A stretch of 29,398 nt of DNA from Reticulitermes lucifugus (Eukaryota; Arthropoda; Insecta; Blattodea; Rhinotermitidae). Below are positions 1-13,100 of this stretch, piece by piece. The DNA lies in assembly GCA_026260175.1 (NCBI GenBank), contig JAKCWW010006906.1:1485-30882 (forward strand). Reading direction: 5' to 3'. The stretch's first letter is position 1. The number at the start of each line of letters is the position of its first letter. A model generated the notes under the pieces. That model did no database searches, had not been told where the DNA came from, and worked only from the letters and a program-made list of their open reading frames with translations. The position numbers were made by a program, and so were the translations under genes.

Positions 1-69
1 ACCCGGGATCGAACCCGGGCCTCCGCGGTGGGAGGCAGGCGACTAACCGCCTGAGCCATGGCATGGCCC
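1..69 (-). repeat. tRNA-derived SINE, 5' part, cut by window start
   Basis: On the minus strand it reads CCATGGCTCAGGCGGTTAG, then GGAGGCCCGGGTTCGATCCC, a pol III A-box and B-box arrangement. The same head occurs at 3620 and 29061, so this is a dispersed SINE rather than a tRNA gene. Confidence 0.75.
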
Positions 70-2160
70 AAAATAATTCTGTTAGTCGTATTTGTAGTGT
101 AAGTTGTGTTACTGAACACAAAGTGGCCCTACGCACACGTGATATGTAGGCCTATGTGTACATACCTGCAATTATGGTCCGGTCTGACATAATGCCTGTC
201 CCCCTTGCTCATTCATTCTCAATTCATATACAGTAACAGTGCCCATCCCAGTCGACAGGACGAGGAGAGGGGCATCGCTTCAAGAAACACAATCTGTTCG
301 TGGTGAGAGGCAGTCATATGGCGGCATTCTTAACGCAGTGATCAGTTTGCGTCCTGACTGTTGCAAGGATACTGAAACAGATTCATCACAGGAAGCCAGT
401 GAGTTCAAGTCACATTTATTTATGATTATAGGAATGTTTTAACATTGCGGACTTTTAGAATGTGACGTCGTGTACTTTGGTACAATGGTTTCATTGGAGA
501 CTGTTTGTTCCGTCTTCTTTTATCCTGAAGGCGGAGGCACCCGTTTCTTCGAAACTTTGGTGCCTACCTACCGGTAATATGGCGTCACTCCCCAGAAAAA
601 GGTAATATATGTGGAACAATTTTAAATTTATCAACTTCCTTGTAGTTTGTGTGACGGCGCTGTCAGTAGCTCAGACACTATAGCGTTATATGATAGGTAG
701 CGAATAGTGAATTGAAAAGACGTGGAACGACAATAACCTTCTTTGTCAGTGTGACAAACACGACTATAAGTTCTGCATTATGTTATGTGCCGGGGTCAGC
801 AAGCAGTGCAGCTACGGGAGTGGTCAGGGTTAAACTTCCGGCAGGCACAGCAATTTATTTCGTTACCATAGCTGTACTGGTGCTGGGTTCCGCCCAGTCT
901 CCAATAAAGGCGTAACGGAGAATTTAGTCGACGGAGAAAGTGATTTGGCTGTGCGGCTGGTACTTATTTAAATGTAACACAAATTTACGTTTTCTAAATT
1001 TGTATTGCTTTATAAGAAAATAGCTGTTTAATGAATTACAGTATTTAAAAACTTTTTCAAAATTGAAAAAAAAAAATATAGTTTCTCGTTCTAGAAATTG
1101 TTACTGTCCTCCCACTGGATAAGAAATTCCGGCAAAATAGCATCCAATTTAAGAACAGATGAAGGAGGAACCTGTGGCTTGGTTGAATATTTAGACTTTA
1201 AGATGTGCAGAATGAATATTTCACAAAAGATGTACCAACGATTGCATAGTTATTCCAGCCACCTTACTTAGACCATTCTTTAATAAGGAAATCGTAAAGA
1301 GTTGAATGTGTGTACATATGCAAGAAACGACAAGTTAGTAATGTAGGCACAGCGTAACAATTCCGGCTCTTTCGCTCTCTTCTACCTCTGAGTATTTATG
1401 TTGGTGAAAATAACTTTGACGCTGTTATAAAGAGCGCAAGATAGACGGAACGAAGGAGCATTCTCAAGACCAGTCTGATTTCATAGTTACATGGAGCTGC
1501 TTATGTTTGCTTATGATTAAAATGTGTAAGTTCCTTGTGTTTCATTCAATTAACTTTTGCTTGATATTTTTGATCCAAGAACTATTTAGCAAGTTACGCT
1601 CAAGACTGAAGTAAAAACGCAAGCAAGTCTTCGTGCAAAGTTTACGTTATTGTTGTTACAGTTTAATGAAAATGGAATTTGTAGACAAATTTTAGTCAGA
1701 CTCTCCAATAGCAAATATAGTGAAAATTCCTTCAGCTGTTTTCGACTTGTTACTTTCGGGCAGACTGGCAAGCCACAGCGAATCTAATATTTGCGTTACT
1801 GCAACTCCTCATTGATTTCGGTACAGGTACGTGGCTCAGAAGCGCCACAGAACGTGTTAACCTGTATGATTATTGTTTACAAAAGAATGCTGACCTTAAA
1901 GGTTCGATGAATTTCCGTGATACATTATGCTCTTTCGTAATTGGCGAGAGAAAGTGGAGAATGTTCACAGCACAGTGTCGCGAGAGAAGAGAAGTAGAAA
2001 ATCGTTACATTCGAAAGCATGTTAAAATCAAGATTGTACTTAAGAGGCAGTGTGGTTTCTGAAGAGAAGACCGCACATAAAAACACACTTTTATCCCGAG
2101 TGCCATAAAAAACGGGCGAGGCTTGCAGTTTTAAAGGTTCAAAGCATGGTTTATTACATG
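70..2160. other. Intergenic DNA without recognisable genes
   Basis: No supported gene. Open frames here are 60-70 codons, without family resemblance. At 505-610 there is a degenerate + strand trace (SFILKAEAPVSSKLWCLPT) of the repeat seen better at 6310 and 13228. An A-run lies near 1067-1075. Confidence 0.5.
505..610 (+). repeat. Degenerate remnant of a dispersed insect repeat
   Basis: Translation TCCTGAAGGCGGAGGCACCC gives LKAEAPVSSKLW, the counterpart of LKMETESSSDALVRTYQTTR at 6400 and LKMKTASTADMSVHFYQFTR at 13250. I recognise it from similar translated repeats in insect genomes; no name can be fixed from sequence alone. Confidence 0.4.
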
Positions 2161-2163
2161 TAC

Positions 2164-2265
2164 CACTATAACCTGTTACATGTCCCGCCAGTCTCATTCT
2201 ACGAGTACTACGTTTGATCACCATAATGGTATTAAGAAACTCCTGAATACATTACTTTCTGCCGC
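2164..2265 (-). repeat. Non-LTR retrotransposon-type remnant
   Basis: On the minus strand it reads MVIKRSTRRMRLAGHVTG, resembling the conserved VIKSRRMRWAGHVAR segment found near the end of a retrotransposon-like family dispersed in insects. Related pieces lie at 18161-18420 and 25848-26160. The frame loses resemblance below 2164. Confidence 0.45.
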
Positions 2266-3095
2266 CTCCTCTTACTTGTTCTATCTCTCGTTCAATATTC
2301 CCCTCAGCACTCCGCTCATTATAATCTCAATTCATGTTATTCCTTTAGAATGCTGTAATCTTTTATCCATTGTCAGGCCCTGCCAAATAGTCACTCAGAT
2401 TTCGTCTCATATTTCGTGACTTGTTCATGAAGAGTTGTTAGGCCCCGCCTAAGCCACAAACGTAGGGCCATCCCTTTCTACTGTCCCTACTGTTTACGGC
2501 TTAATATCCTAATGAAGCATGGTTCTTTCAGGTTCTTCCAAATAATATTTAGAAATTAAATCGCTACCTTAGAGAAAACACACAGAATATGCATTATAAT
2601 ACATCAATTACTTAGGTTGTGTAAGGAATAATAATTTTATTGTGAGAATCGCACGAAATACATAAACACACTGTGTGAGAATAATGCAGGTGGTATATAT
2701 AACTACCACTGTGCCGTAAAGGGTTAAGGCCAGACAGTCTACATGTCTTTGCTATTACAAACGGCGTTGAGGAGGCACAAAATGTGTAACGCCTGACCCC
2801 CCAGACGGGGGACAGTGACCGGAGCGAACAAACGCAGAATCTGTGACCGTGTAGCAAGAAACTGGTAACCCAGATTTCTTCCAGGCAACAGACGAAACCC
2901 GTGAAGTTACACAAAGAGGGTTAAATACTGTAGCGTTACTGAACAAGTGTTACGGAGCAGCGATACGTGGCTATTGTGGACAGAGAATAGAGATTCACTC
3001 TCAGTCTACAGTGTCAAGTATTAAAACTAGCAAGTACTCTTCTTACGTTAGGTATTTTATGCAGAAATTATTGGTACCGGAACTCATTTAACCGA
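2266..3095. other. Intergenic DNA, nothing recognised
   Basis: Minus-strand open frames of 100 and 63 codons (2612-2914, 2755-2946) overlap each other in different frames and resemble no family I know. No RNA gene or mobile element is seen. Confidence 0.4.
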
Positions 3096-3097
3096 AA

Positions 3098-3265
3098 TCC
3101 GTTGTCGAATTGGTAGCACATCGTATTCCGGAGGTACTGGGTTCATATCTTGGCCCAGCTGTCATGAATAAAGACCTTCCTCTTTTCTTTCAGACTCTCT
3201 ACGTAAAAGTGGCACAGTGTCTTAAGTCAGGCGACAACCACTTCCTTCCATATCTTTTTCAGTTC
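3098..3265 (+). repeat. tRNA-derived SINE, second type, degenerate
   Basis: A-box-like TTGTCGAATTGGTAGCACAT at about 3103 and B-box-like GGGTTCATATC at 3139-3149 are spaced as in a tRNA promoter. A tRNA-unrelated body containing ATAAAGACCTTCC and CAGGCGACAACC follows. It differs from the 3620 SINE family. Confidence 0.5.
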
Positions 3266-3617
3266 TTTATTCACTAATCATGTTACCACTCGACTCTATG
3301 TAGTCTGAGCTACTTACATCGCCAAAGAAGACAAAAACTGAAGGTCGACCCAGATTTAAGACCCCTGGCACAGGGGAGTGCAAAATTATCTACGGCGTTA
3401 GATGGGGTGAAAAGTCAGCTTCATGCCCCGGTCACTTACCCTTATGAAGTAGCCCCCGATAGCATTTCATGGGATCCGGCATGGATCCCAGAACCCGTCT
3501 GGGTGTTATGGAGACGATAAAAATTCCTTCTGTTGCCGGTAACCAAATGGCAGCCCAGTCCGTCGTCTAGTCACTATTCTGAGGGAGCTCACCCGGCTCC
3601 GCGAGTGTGTGGCCATA
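3266..3617. other. 5' flank of the P450 gene
   Basis: No gene is seen. A TATA-like ATAAAAAT at 3517-3524 lies about 400 bases before the start codon, 274 of which are an inserted SINE. Whether it is the promoter cannot be decided from sequence. Confidence 0.3.
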
Positions 3618-3619
3618 CC

Positions 3620-3893
3620 TCCGTGCCATGGCTTAGGCGATTAGTCGCCGGCCTCTCACCTCGGAGGCCCGGGTTCGATTCCGGGTCAGTCCATTTGGGA
3701 TTTGTGGTGGACAAAGTGGCACTGGACAGGGGTTTCCCCGAGTCCTTCGGTTTTCCCCTGTCAATTTCATTTCACCGGTGCTCCATTACACGGAAAAACG
3801 AAAAGAAGAATCACCATCACAGGGTTGCACAATAAGCCTCAAGGCTGCAGTGCGTCCGTAGCATCTGCTGCGGGGCCATTCACCTAAAAAAAA
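3620..3893 (+). repeat. tRNA-derived SINE just upstream of the P450 start codon
   Basis: The head reads CCATGGCTTAGGCGATTAG, with B-box GGGTTCGATTCC at about 3670-3681, then a body with GTGGTGGACAAAGTGGCACT and an A8 tail ending near 3893. It is the best preserved of three copies (others at 1-69 and 29061). Imperfect 12-bp direct repeats at 3606-3617 and 3906-3917 (10 of 12 match) look like a target-site duplication, though about 12 unexplained bases lie between the A tail and the right copy. Confidence 0.85.
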
Positions 3894-3924
3894 GTGTATG
3901 TCCATTGTGTGGCTACAGATCAGC

Positions 3925-4126
3925 ATGAGAAATCTCATGTCCCCGTTCTCCCGATGTGTGTGGGTGTCACTGCGCGGTTTGTCATCGCATCACCAGGAAC
4001 TGACAGCTGACGGCGCAGTTTGTCCACTGCAGGATGAGTTTGCTACTGCTCGGCCCTACAGCGAGGTGCCCGGGCCCCAGCCCCTGCCCCTCATCGGCAA
4101 CACTTGGCGCCTGTTGCCCATTGTGG
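3925..4126 (+). CDS. Cyp301a1: CYP301A1 exon 1: start, presequence and Pro hinge
   Basis: Codes residues 1-67 plus the first base of Gly68, then donor G|GTACGT. I chose the ATG at 3925 because it has A at -3, gives MRNLMSPFSRCVWVSLRGL (basic and amphipathic, like a mitochondrial presequence), and lies downstream of a SINE insertion. An in-frame ATG at 3898 has T at -3 and sits at the junction with the SINE tail; the ATG at 3937 has C at -3. The exon ends in VPGPQPLPLIGNTWRLLPIV, the typical P450 hinge. A 5' UTR exon further upstream cannot be excluded. Confidence 0.85.
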
Positions 4127-7100
4127 GTACGTATGTGGTAACTTCGCCAGCATCAAACTATGTATATGTAAATTTTATATTAGTGTCACCGTGCATTTCT
4201 TACAATTCACAGTTTAAAAACCAACGAAATGCACTTCACTTTCACTTTTATTATTTATGTATTAATATATATATATGGGGTTGATATATAAATAATAAAA
4301 GTGAAAGTGAAGTGCATTTCGTTGGTTTTTAAACTGTGAATTGTATACGTAAATTAAATGCCGATGAAATTTTAAGTGATTTACTTTTACAGGCTACATT
4401 TTTCAGACACAGTCTGAAAAGAGATTTCACTTACCAATGCAAGCTATTTAACTTCCTGTAGTAAAGGTCAATACTGAAATACAGACTGAGGCATAGGATT
4501 ACCTTTCACTGCAGTGTAAGGCTGCCATCACTTGGCCGTGTTCCAAATGCCATTAATGTCGCATATTTAAGATTAAAACACACGCAAACTTTTTTAGTGT
4601 GATATCTAACGGTGATGTCAATTATTAAGATTATATAACGTGGCTAATAGGTGAGTGACTGAGTACGGAGAGTTGATGGAATGACACTGATAGGGGAAAA
4701 CGGAAGTGCTCGAGAAAAACCTGTCTAATTGGCGCTTTTTCCATCATAAATCCCACATACACTGGCGTGGAATCGAAACCGGACCTCCGCCATGTAGTTA
4801 ATCATAAATCATATCCCAAAGTGTCTGCGTCTCTCTGTCTGTGGCAGCTATAATTTATCAGAAATTTATGATAAGAGCATAAAGGTTTGACCGCAGTTAT
4901 AGGAAGATTATGAGATGTGTTATGCCAAATACACTGGTCCAAGGAACGGGGTCGGACCACGGGATGTCCATCATTGGGAATGATGGAATTGTTGGTCTGG
5001 TCAATTCGCCCGGGTTATTTTTATAATTATGATACTTACAACAGATGACAGTGATTCCTCTCGTCAAGAAGCTTTCAAAACGTGAGCTATCTATGCTTCG
5101 ATCGGCATTGCAAAGTCCTACTTTGCCGATAACATATATTAAAACCGTCTCTCATGCAGTGTACTGTATAGGACTGTGTCATCTGAGGGAAATCCAACCA
5201 GGGTTCGAAATGTCAAAATTTCCAGTTGAATTTTCAAAGGGAATTTCACTAGAATGCATATGTGTGTGTGTGTATACAAACATGTATGTATATAAACATT
5301 TCCAAATATTCTGGTGGTAAGCGGTACTTTCCAGAAATAGCCTCCATCAAAACTCGCAATCGCTGCGCTGCTAAAGCATTAATTTGTGACTTACTTCCTG
5401 ACACACCTTCGTAATTCTCTGCCTTATGTGTAATACTTAGATTCATTACTCTCTTCACAAGACCTTGCCATTCTATCATACACTGAGCCAGAAGAATCCA
5501 GTCCACAACCTCACAACTCTTATGCGAAGATCAAATTTAATACACGTATGACACTGCCAAATATTTATATGCATTTCTCATTAATGTCAATGTAATTTTG
5601 GTTTCGAGTGTGATTGTAATTACTCATCTATGAATTATTAAGGATGTTACGAGGAGCTTAGACTATAGCGTCAAATGGTAGAATATCAGTGAATAATGAA
5701 CTTGAAGGGATGTGAACTTAGCGGTTGTGTCATGATTTGAGGCACTGTCTTGGAATTTGTCTGGAGTGACTAAATAAAAACAAGAAAAACTCTCACGATA
5801 TTATTCATAGACCGAAGCTGTAACATGGGACCTTCAGTACACAAAGTACGAGTACGACATTACGTAGAATGGTTGTGATGACAAATATTCCGTGCATTCA
5901 TCTGTGCCTACGCTCGTGTCGGATTTCATTCTGCATTCTGAGCAACAAAATTTAATAAATGTTCATCTATGGTCCACATAGCAATCTACTGAACAGGTTC
6001 GTGCAGTGGCAAGGCTCTAGACTTGTATTCGGTACTTATAAGTTCATATTATGGCCGGACACCAGTTATTCTGATTGAGGGCTTTCGTGGGTTCCATCGG
6101 CACCTCCAGGAAAATCCTGGGAAAGTGCTTCGATTGTGGCAAGAGCTCTTCCTTCGAAACCCTTTCCAATTCATCACTCACCCACCATCTTACCAGTCAC
6201 GCTATAATTTGAGATATTTACATTATAAAAAACCACAAAAACAAAACACAGACCAGACGTAACAAACTGTGGGCTAAATAACATAGTTCAGGTTTTTTCC
6301 GCAATAAAGGTTCATAATTTGGGCTTGTGGATGTGACACCATGAAGCCTGGCAGGAAAAACCAACATTTCTTGGAAAGATACTACGTCTATTTTCCACTC
6401 CTCTCTTGAAAATGGAGACAGAATCTTCCTCCGATGCGCTGGTACGCACCTACCAGACTACGCGTTGTTTTACCCTGAAGACCACAACAGAAATCAATAA
6501 AACTAACTTAACACACAAGGCCAGTATCTTACACAGGAAGACACGTCTCAATTGGCACAACTTTGCCAAGACTGGTGCATGACTTGCAGGATAAAGCGTT
6601 CCTTTTTATGAAAGAGACATTTTAACCACGTCCACTCTGATTTATTATTTGAAGAAATCTCCTCTTGCCTGTATTATCTGTTGCTGAAATGACAAGAACA
6701 GTTAGGAAATGTGGGCCATGTTACTTTAACTCATTTCATAACGCTCAAATGAATCTAGACAAGAAGGCCAATGTTTCTAAATCAGATATCGCGTGCGTAG
6801 TTTTGAAGGGATAAAAATTCTCTATTAACCAGTAGCAATTTCAAGGGAAAGTGTGCTATGCTCTGCAAATGAAGATCACAAACGGGGCTGCATATTGGCC
6901 AAGAAGCTGATAGTCATCGTCTACCTAATTCCAAAGTGTCTCCATTTTCATAACGTAGATACTCCCAGTGTCTTAAGACGTCATTACCCTTGTTCCTAAC
7001 AACGGCACAATAGGAACGAATTACAGAACCTGCTTTGTATCAGTGTCCTTATAATATTCGCCTGCCATTCCTACAGGCTTTTGTACAGATGTGGAGCGTC

Positions 7101-10100
7101 TCTATAGTACTGCGGAACCCTTCCCATCCACTGATTACGAGAGGTGAATATAGAGGAATGCGTCAGAGGTATTTCGCAGATTTGTACTAACCTTCCGGCT
7201 TTAATTTGACATGATGAGAAAACACAAAAATGGAATCAATAAACTTAATTCCAGAATTCGATCCAAAAAACTTCTTCGTAGCTCTATGCCAAAAGCTCTA
7301 CGCTGATACTCGTAGAGAATGTAATGAAAATCAGCCAACAGATTCTTCAGAAATAAGAGAGCTGACAGACACAATACTACGAAAGCGCGTTAAGCCTCTA
7401 TTTAAGTACAAAGAAGAAAGTTTAAAATGGCTAGGTATTTAAGTGCATAGGGCAAAATATTTCCTGAGCAGCCGACAGTAGTTCGGGTGCTGAAGAAGTT
7501 CCTTGCCTTTTACGGAACCCGTAAGTTCAATACCGTGTTCACAAGATCCAGCCACTGCATCCGGTCGTGATAAAGACGAATCTGATCCATATCCTAGTTA
7601 CAGCATCAAGTTTATCCAAATAATGAACATTTGAAATTCGGTTTCTCTCTCACAGAGAACAAATTTTCTCTCCATTACAAAGATTAATTGGTTAAATTTG
7701 TTAACGGAAATACTTATTGATTATACTGAGAATTACATGAAAAACACAATTCATGTAATGGCAGCATAGAGATATAGATCTATTTAATGTTAAAGCAGAT
7801 GGTAAATATAGTTACCATCGTGCTGAAACAGGCTGTCCCACAAATGTAGGACTTATATTGTGCTGCACGACGCAGAGCAAATAAAGGTGTCCCTTAAGAG
7901 TAGCAACATTCAACGTGCGTAATTAGCCTTAAACACAAGGACACGCGGTAGAAGTGCAGTAATATGGTGTCACAGCTGTGTAATTTGGGTCACTGTCATA
8001 CGAAAGACATTAGCACCTGTTACTCTTATACAGGAAGAGCAGTACGAAAGTAATGCCTCCTATTTTTCTCAGAAACTATAATCACAATTATAATGAAATT
8101 TACATGTATCATGGTTACATCCTTTTCAAAATTGATATTATTTTTTTACAAAGTCTCCTTCACTATCAAAATATTTTTCCACCTCTGCGGGAGATGCTGT
8201 ATGCCGGTCACGTAAAACGCTTTGCTGAAGCGTCGGAGCTCTTCACGCAAGCTGTGTTTCAGCTCGTCGTCGGCCGCTAAACGGCGTCCTCGGAATGCTA
8301 CTTCAGGAGACCAAAAAGAAGGAATTCGGAGGGCGCTAAATCGGGACTGTAGGGAGGATGAGGGGAACACTCTACCCCATTGTTGCAATTGCCTCCCTTA
8401 TGCGAAGACCGGTGTGCAGTCTGGGGTTGTCATGCAGGAGGAGGACTTGGTTCATTTTCCTGTTTGGCCGAACCCTTCGAATTCGTTGTTTTAACTTACT
8501 TATTTTCTGCACACATCGCTCTGAATTGACTGTGGTACCTCTCTCCAAGAATTCCACTAACAAGATTCTTTCACTGTCTCAGAAGACGCTAGCCATGACT
8601 CTACCTCAGAGGTCTGCGCCTTGAATCTTTTCTAGCGAGGGGACGACTGATGATGCCATTCCACTGATTGTCTTTTCGTCAACGGGTCGTAATGATGAAC
8701 CCAGGTTTCATCACCGGTAATTACTCATGACATAAAAGCATCTCCATGTTTCTCACTGCGCTGGAGAAGTTACGCACAGATGTTTTTTCGGGCTGCTTTG
8801 TGTTCGACGGTGAGCATTTTCGGCACCCACACTGCGCAAACGTTCTGTAGCCCAGTTCTCTGATGATGGCCGTAAGAGCCAGTTTTCCAATCCCTATTGA
8901 GGCGCACAGTTCATTTGTCGTACTACGGCGATCATCCCGAATCCGCGCATCGACCTTGTCTTTGGTCTCCGTCGTCGCTCTCGTGGCTGGTCGGCCGTTG
9001 CAGGGCTTGTCACCAATGTCCTTTTCACTGCTCTTAAAACGACGGACTTAGTGCCTAACTGAGTTAACATCTATGGCATCCTCACCAAAAGCACTTCTCA
9101 GACGTACATTAATCTCTATCGGACTGGAGCCTTCCGCAATAAGAATTTAGTCACCACTATCGGCCTAATACGTACGTCCACAAAATCTGCCATTTTGTAC
9201 TGCTACTGTGTTGAACGCACCTGACTGATAGGAGCACTGATGACCCTGGCGGAGCTGGACAGTGTCGCTATACGGTTGGTAAGGCCAGAAAATCTACCCG
9301 GCGCCACCTTGAAGAGCAAAAAATAGACGGCATTATTTTCGTACCGACCTTAGTGTAAGGCGCAATATGCAGTACGCTGCCAAGGGGGCACAACACCCGT
9401 CTAATATTCGAGAGGTGCAGGTTTCAAGTTTCGGCACGGAAAGCGAGAATCGTGACTGACATTTATCGTGTTTTTTCCCCAATTCCTCGTACCTCAAATT
9501 ATACCATAACAGCTTGCTTCCAGATGCTTTATAATTCGTATTCACTAGTACTTTGTGGCCCAACAGCTCAACTCGGGCTTAAGCCGCCTCATTTTGAGGT
9601 CTCTAGATCACGCACAATTATACACACACCCCTTAGGACTCCTCGGAACAAGTAATAAAGTCGTCGCAGATGTCGCTATCTACATAAAACACAACAAACA
9701 CAATAGATGAACATCCATGCCCTCAGTGGTATTCGAACCCAAGATTCCAGCACTCAAGTGGCATCAGACCTACGCCTTAGAACGCACAGCCACGGTATCG
9801 GCTATTCACTAATTATTCGACATTATATAGTCTTAGTTATTGAAGACGTTGATGAAAAACAGAAAAATAAAACTAAAATTAATAACCTTAATTATGCGAC
9901 AGATGACAGAATTATATGCCGCAATGTGCAAACTGGTCTCTGTAACTGACCCCATGAAGTCCATTTAGTCTTAAGAACGTGATATTTGTGTAGCTGCCTC
10001 AGAAATTCCCTACCTGTTATGGAATCCGAAGTTTCATTGTCGTGTTCTCAACAGCCTGTTCCAGGACCCTGTCCGGAGTCCATTGAATACAGTCCAAACT

Positions 10101-13100
10101 CTCCCACCCTATTACTTTTAAACGTACTTTAAAAATTACCATATACTCGTATGCTTAGGTCTACCAAGTACTTATCTTCGCTTCAAATTTTGCGACTGAT
10201 ATCTGTGCATTTTTTATTTCTACTCTGGATGCTACCTGCTCTGCCCACCTCCTGCGCCTTCATTTGATCGCTTTACAATATTTCTTGAAGAGCACAAATG
10301 ATAAAACTCCTCATTATGCACTTTTCCTTCCCCTGTCTTATAATAAGGCTTGAGAAAGAAGTCCCATGGATTATGGGGATAACTGCACTCGAGAGTTCCC
10401 TCACTCTGCTCATTGTTGTATTCCACTCCACCCCCCTTTGGCCCCTGGTAAACAGACCGGAGAGTTTGTCAGTATAAAAGATTACAATTGGTTATCATTA
10501 CCAACATCCGTGTGAACGGAATGACTAGACTCCTGGGAAGGGAGGTGGAGATTCAGTGAAATATGCTGCAGGGGTTGATCCATGTGACTTTTTCAGTGGC
10601 CTCGGTTAGGTACAACTATTTAACATCTATTAAGGCATATTCTGCACCGTGTTTAGGGCAGTACCAGGTGGCGGATCTGGCCAAATGCTCTGAACAATTC
10701 CGTTTGCAATACGGGAAGATCGTGAAGCTGTCGGGTCTTGTGGGCCGACCTGACTTGCTCTTCGTGTATGATGCTGATGCTATAGAAAAGGTATATCGTG
10801 CAGAGAGTCCTACGCCCTACCGTCCCTCCATGCCCTGCCTCGTCTACTACAAGAGTGTCGTTCGCAAGGATTTCTTTGGGGCCCTACCAGGCGTCGTTGG
10901 CGTGTAAGTAAGGACATGTGTAGTGAAAATAAATTCAAACTCCGTGAAAATATGTGCCTAATTATATTAGTAAAATAACAGTAAGTTGCATGTGTGCGTA
11001 TGAACTAGTCGATTTGTATGCATAACTGCATGGAACACAGTCCTTACTTAGAAGCTGATAGTCGCTGAGCTGATTAAGAAATTCTCTGCCACTGTTGCTA
11101 CAATCAGTTCATCATCATGTTCACAGGAGCCTACCACTGACTTACATGGTGAGCCACTTGAATTCAATCGACACGCCCATGTTCTGTTTCTTTAAGAGCC
11201 ATTTTTATATTATCCTCTCATAGATTAAACCAAGATTCTCCAGAAGAAACAATGTTCATTTCTTAGTCTTCCCGTGCCTTCTCTCTCAAAGGCTGGAAGA
11301 GGTTCGACTTCCAAGACTTTAAATTCAACAAGCCCAGTTAACAAAGAGAGGTACAAGCTTGATATATAAAGATACCTGTTGCCGGTCCGAACGTCATTTC
11401 ACTTTCTCAGTCTCTTACTGGATTATGGTCCATGGTTGATTTTCGTAAGCACTAAACCCGCTTCTAAGTCAAACTGCTTACTGTCCGCTGTCGTAACAGA
11501 TAGGTTAACGTTCAAGCAGCGTTGAAATGAAGGCTTTAATGATCTGAAGCTTTACCAAGAAAGCAAGTAAACAAGAAACCAACCAGACCAACAACGAACC
11601 AAACAGCCAACCGACCGAAAAGCTACGCAATAGCAGAGGCTCATCCCTTCTTAGCTTAAACCTTTTGGTGCTCGCGGCACACTCGAATTAGAATGGAGAA
11701 ATAACATTTATAATAATGTATTTCTATTGTCGTTTATTGCATAAAACATAAATTATCGCAAAGCAGTAACATTGTGAAGTTTAGATACAAATATTAATTT
11801 AAAATTTTAGAGTAAATGCAGTGATTGCGAAACTTTACAGGTAAAATGGTGCACCCTCAGCTAAGCAAAAAAGTCATTGAAAATCTGCTGCCTCCTTAAC
11901 TTCATGTCTGTGCGCGCACGCGAGTGTGTGCGTGCGTATAAGAAACACTTTTATCGGCTTCTAATTTTTAAAAATTTAATTTACGTATTTAATCTTACGT
12001 GTCATTCTTCCACTCAAAACACCGCGGCATAATTGACGAAAGTTAGCGGCAGACCGGTCGAGAACCAAAGGGTTATATCACTGTTGCGAAACGAACTGCT
12101 GGAATATAATAAATTTGTCTAGAAATATTAATTGCGAGTGACCTTACGCTTGGCTTCCTGGCTGAAAGCCTGGACGCATCCTCATTTAGGACAGCAAGCA
12201 AGAGAATTTCCTATCTTGCAGTTAGTCGTTTGAAGGAACACTTTCTTTGGATGATTGTCTGGTGATTGAACCCAGAGAGAGTGTTATTGCATTGGCGAAT
12301 GGCTTGCGAAATCGCAGCAGTGGCAAATCCTTTCCCGGAGATCAGGTCTAGCGGAACGGAAAAATGCTACATTGTGTACCCTTCCGCTAGACCTGACCTC
12401 CGAATCTGGATTCACCACTAAATTGCAGAAGGACCCCAGCCCCTGTTTCACTATACTATGGTATTTGCCTTACGACTTAGTAAAAGAAAGGAAAACCAGT
12501 CAAGTTATTCGATTTGTGCCTTCCAAGTTGAGAAACTAAGAAATTTGAGCATCAGGTAAATTTAATTCGAAATTTTGTGGCCTGAAAAACGTGAGTGCTT
12601 GTTTTCTTCACGCTTCCACATTTCGGAAAGAACACAACTTTTGGTGATTTCAGGCTTCCGCAGCGGTGTAAATGAGATCTTCGCTCTGCTCTTCTGCGAC
12701 ATTACACAGCGTACATTGGTATTTAGTTAACAACGTTTCAGGACTATTTATCTGTCCCGCCTTCAAGGGTCATGCAGTCCTGGGACTCTTTCAAAGACGG
12801 TAATGAACCTTCGCTTTCCACAAAATTGTGGCTTTTCTGAAGCAACTAGGCGACTATTAACTGCTCAAGGACTTTGCCGCATGGAGTCAGTTAAACTTGT
12901 GGTAAAGTTTGTAGTATTAGCATCAAGGTGAATGTTGCAGACATGGTGAAGCATGGCGTCTGTTCCGCACCAAAGTGCAGAAACCAATCCTGCAGCTCAG
13001 CACCGTCAAGCAGTATATTCGACCCATAGAAGACGTCACACAGTATTTCATACAGAGGTGAGCACCGAGTTCTAATGAAGTGCAGGGTGCGAGAAATGAA

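Noticed and set aside
1..69. tRNA gene on the minus strand
   Set aside because: It has A- and B-boxes, but the same head recurs at 3620 and 29061 with a shared non-tRNA body and an A tail, so it is a SINE. A proper cloverleaf with acceptor stem is not formed.
3533..3887. Open frames of 100 and 61 codons before the P450
   Set aside because: They run through the SINE at 3620-3893 in two frames and carry no protein signature.
3898..3924. Nine extra N-terminal codons from the ATG at 3898
   Set aside because: T at -3, located at the SINE tail junction, and the codons read MSIVWLQIS, which is not needed for the presequence. Possible but less likely than 3925.
8222..9051. + strand frames of 60-90 codons
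   Set aside because: They are reverse-strand shadows of the mariner transposase.
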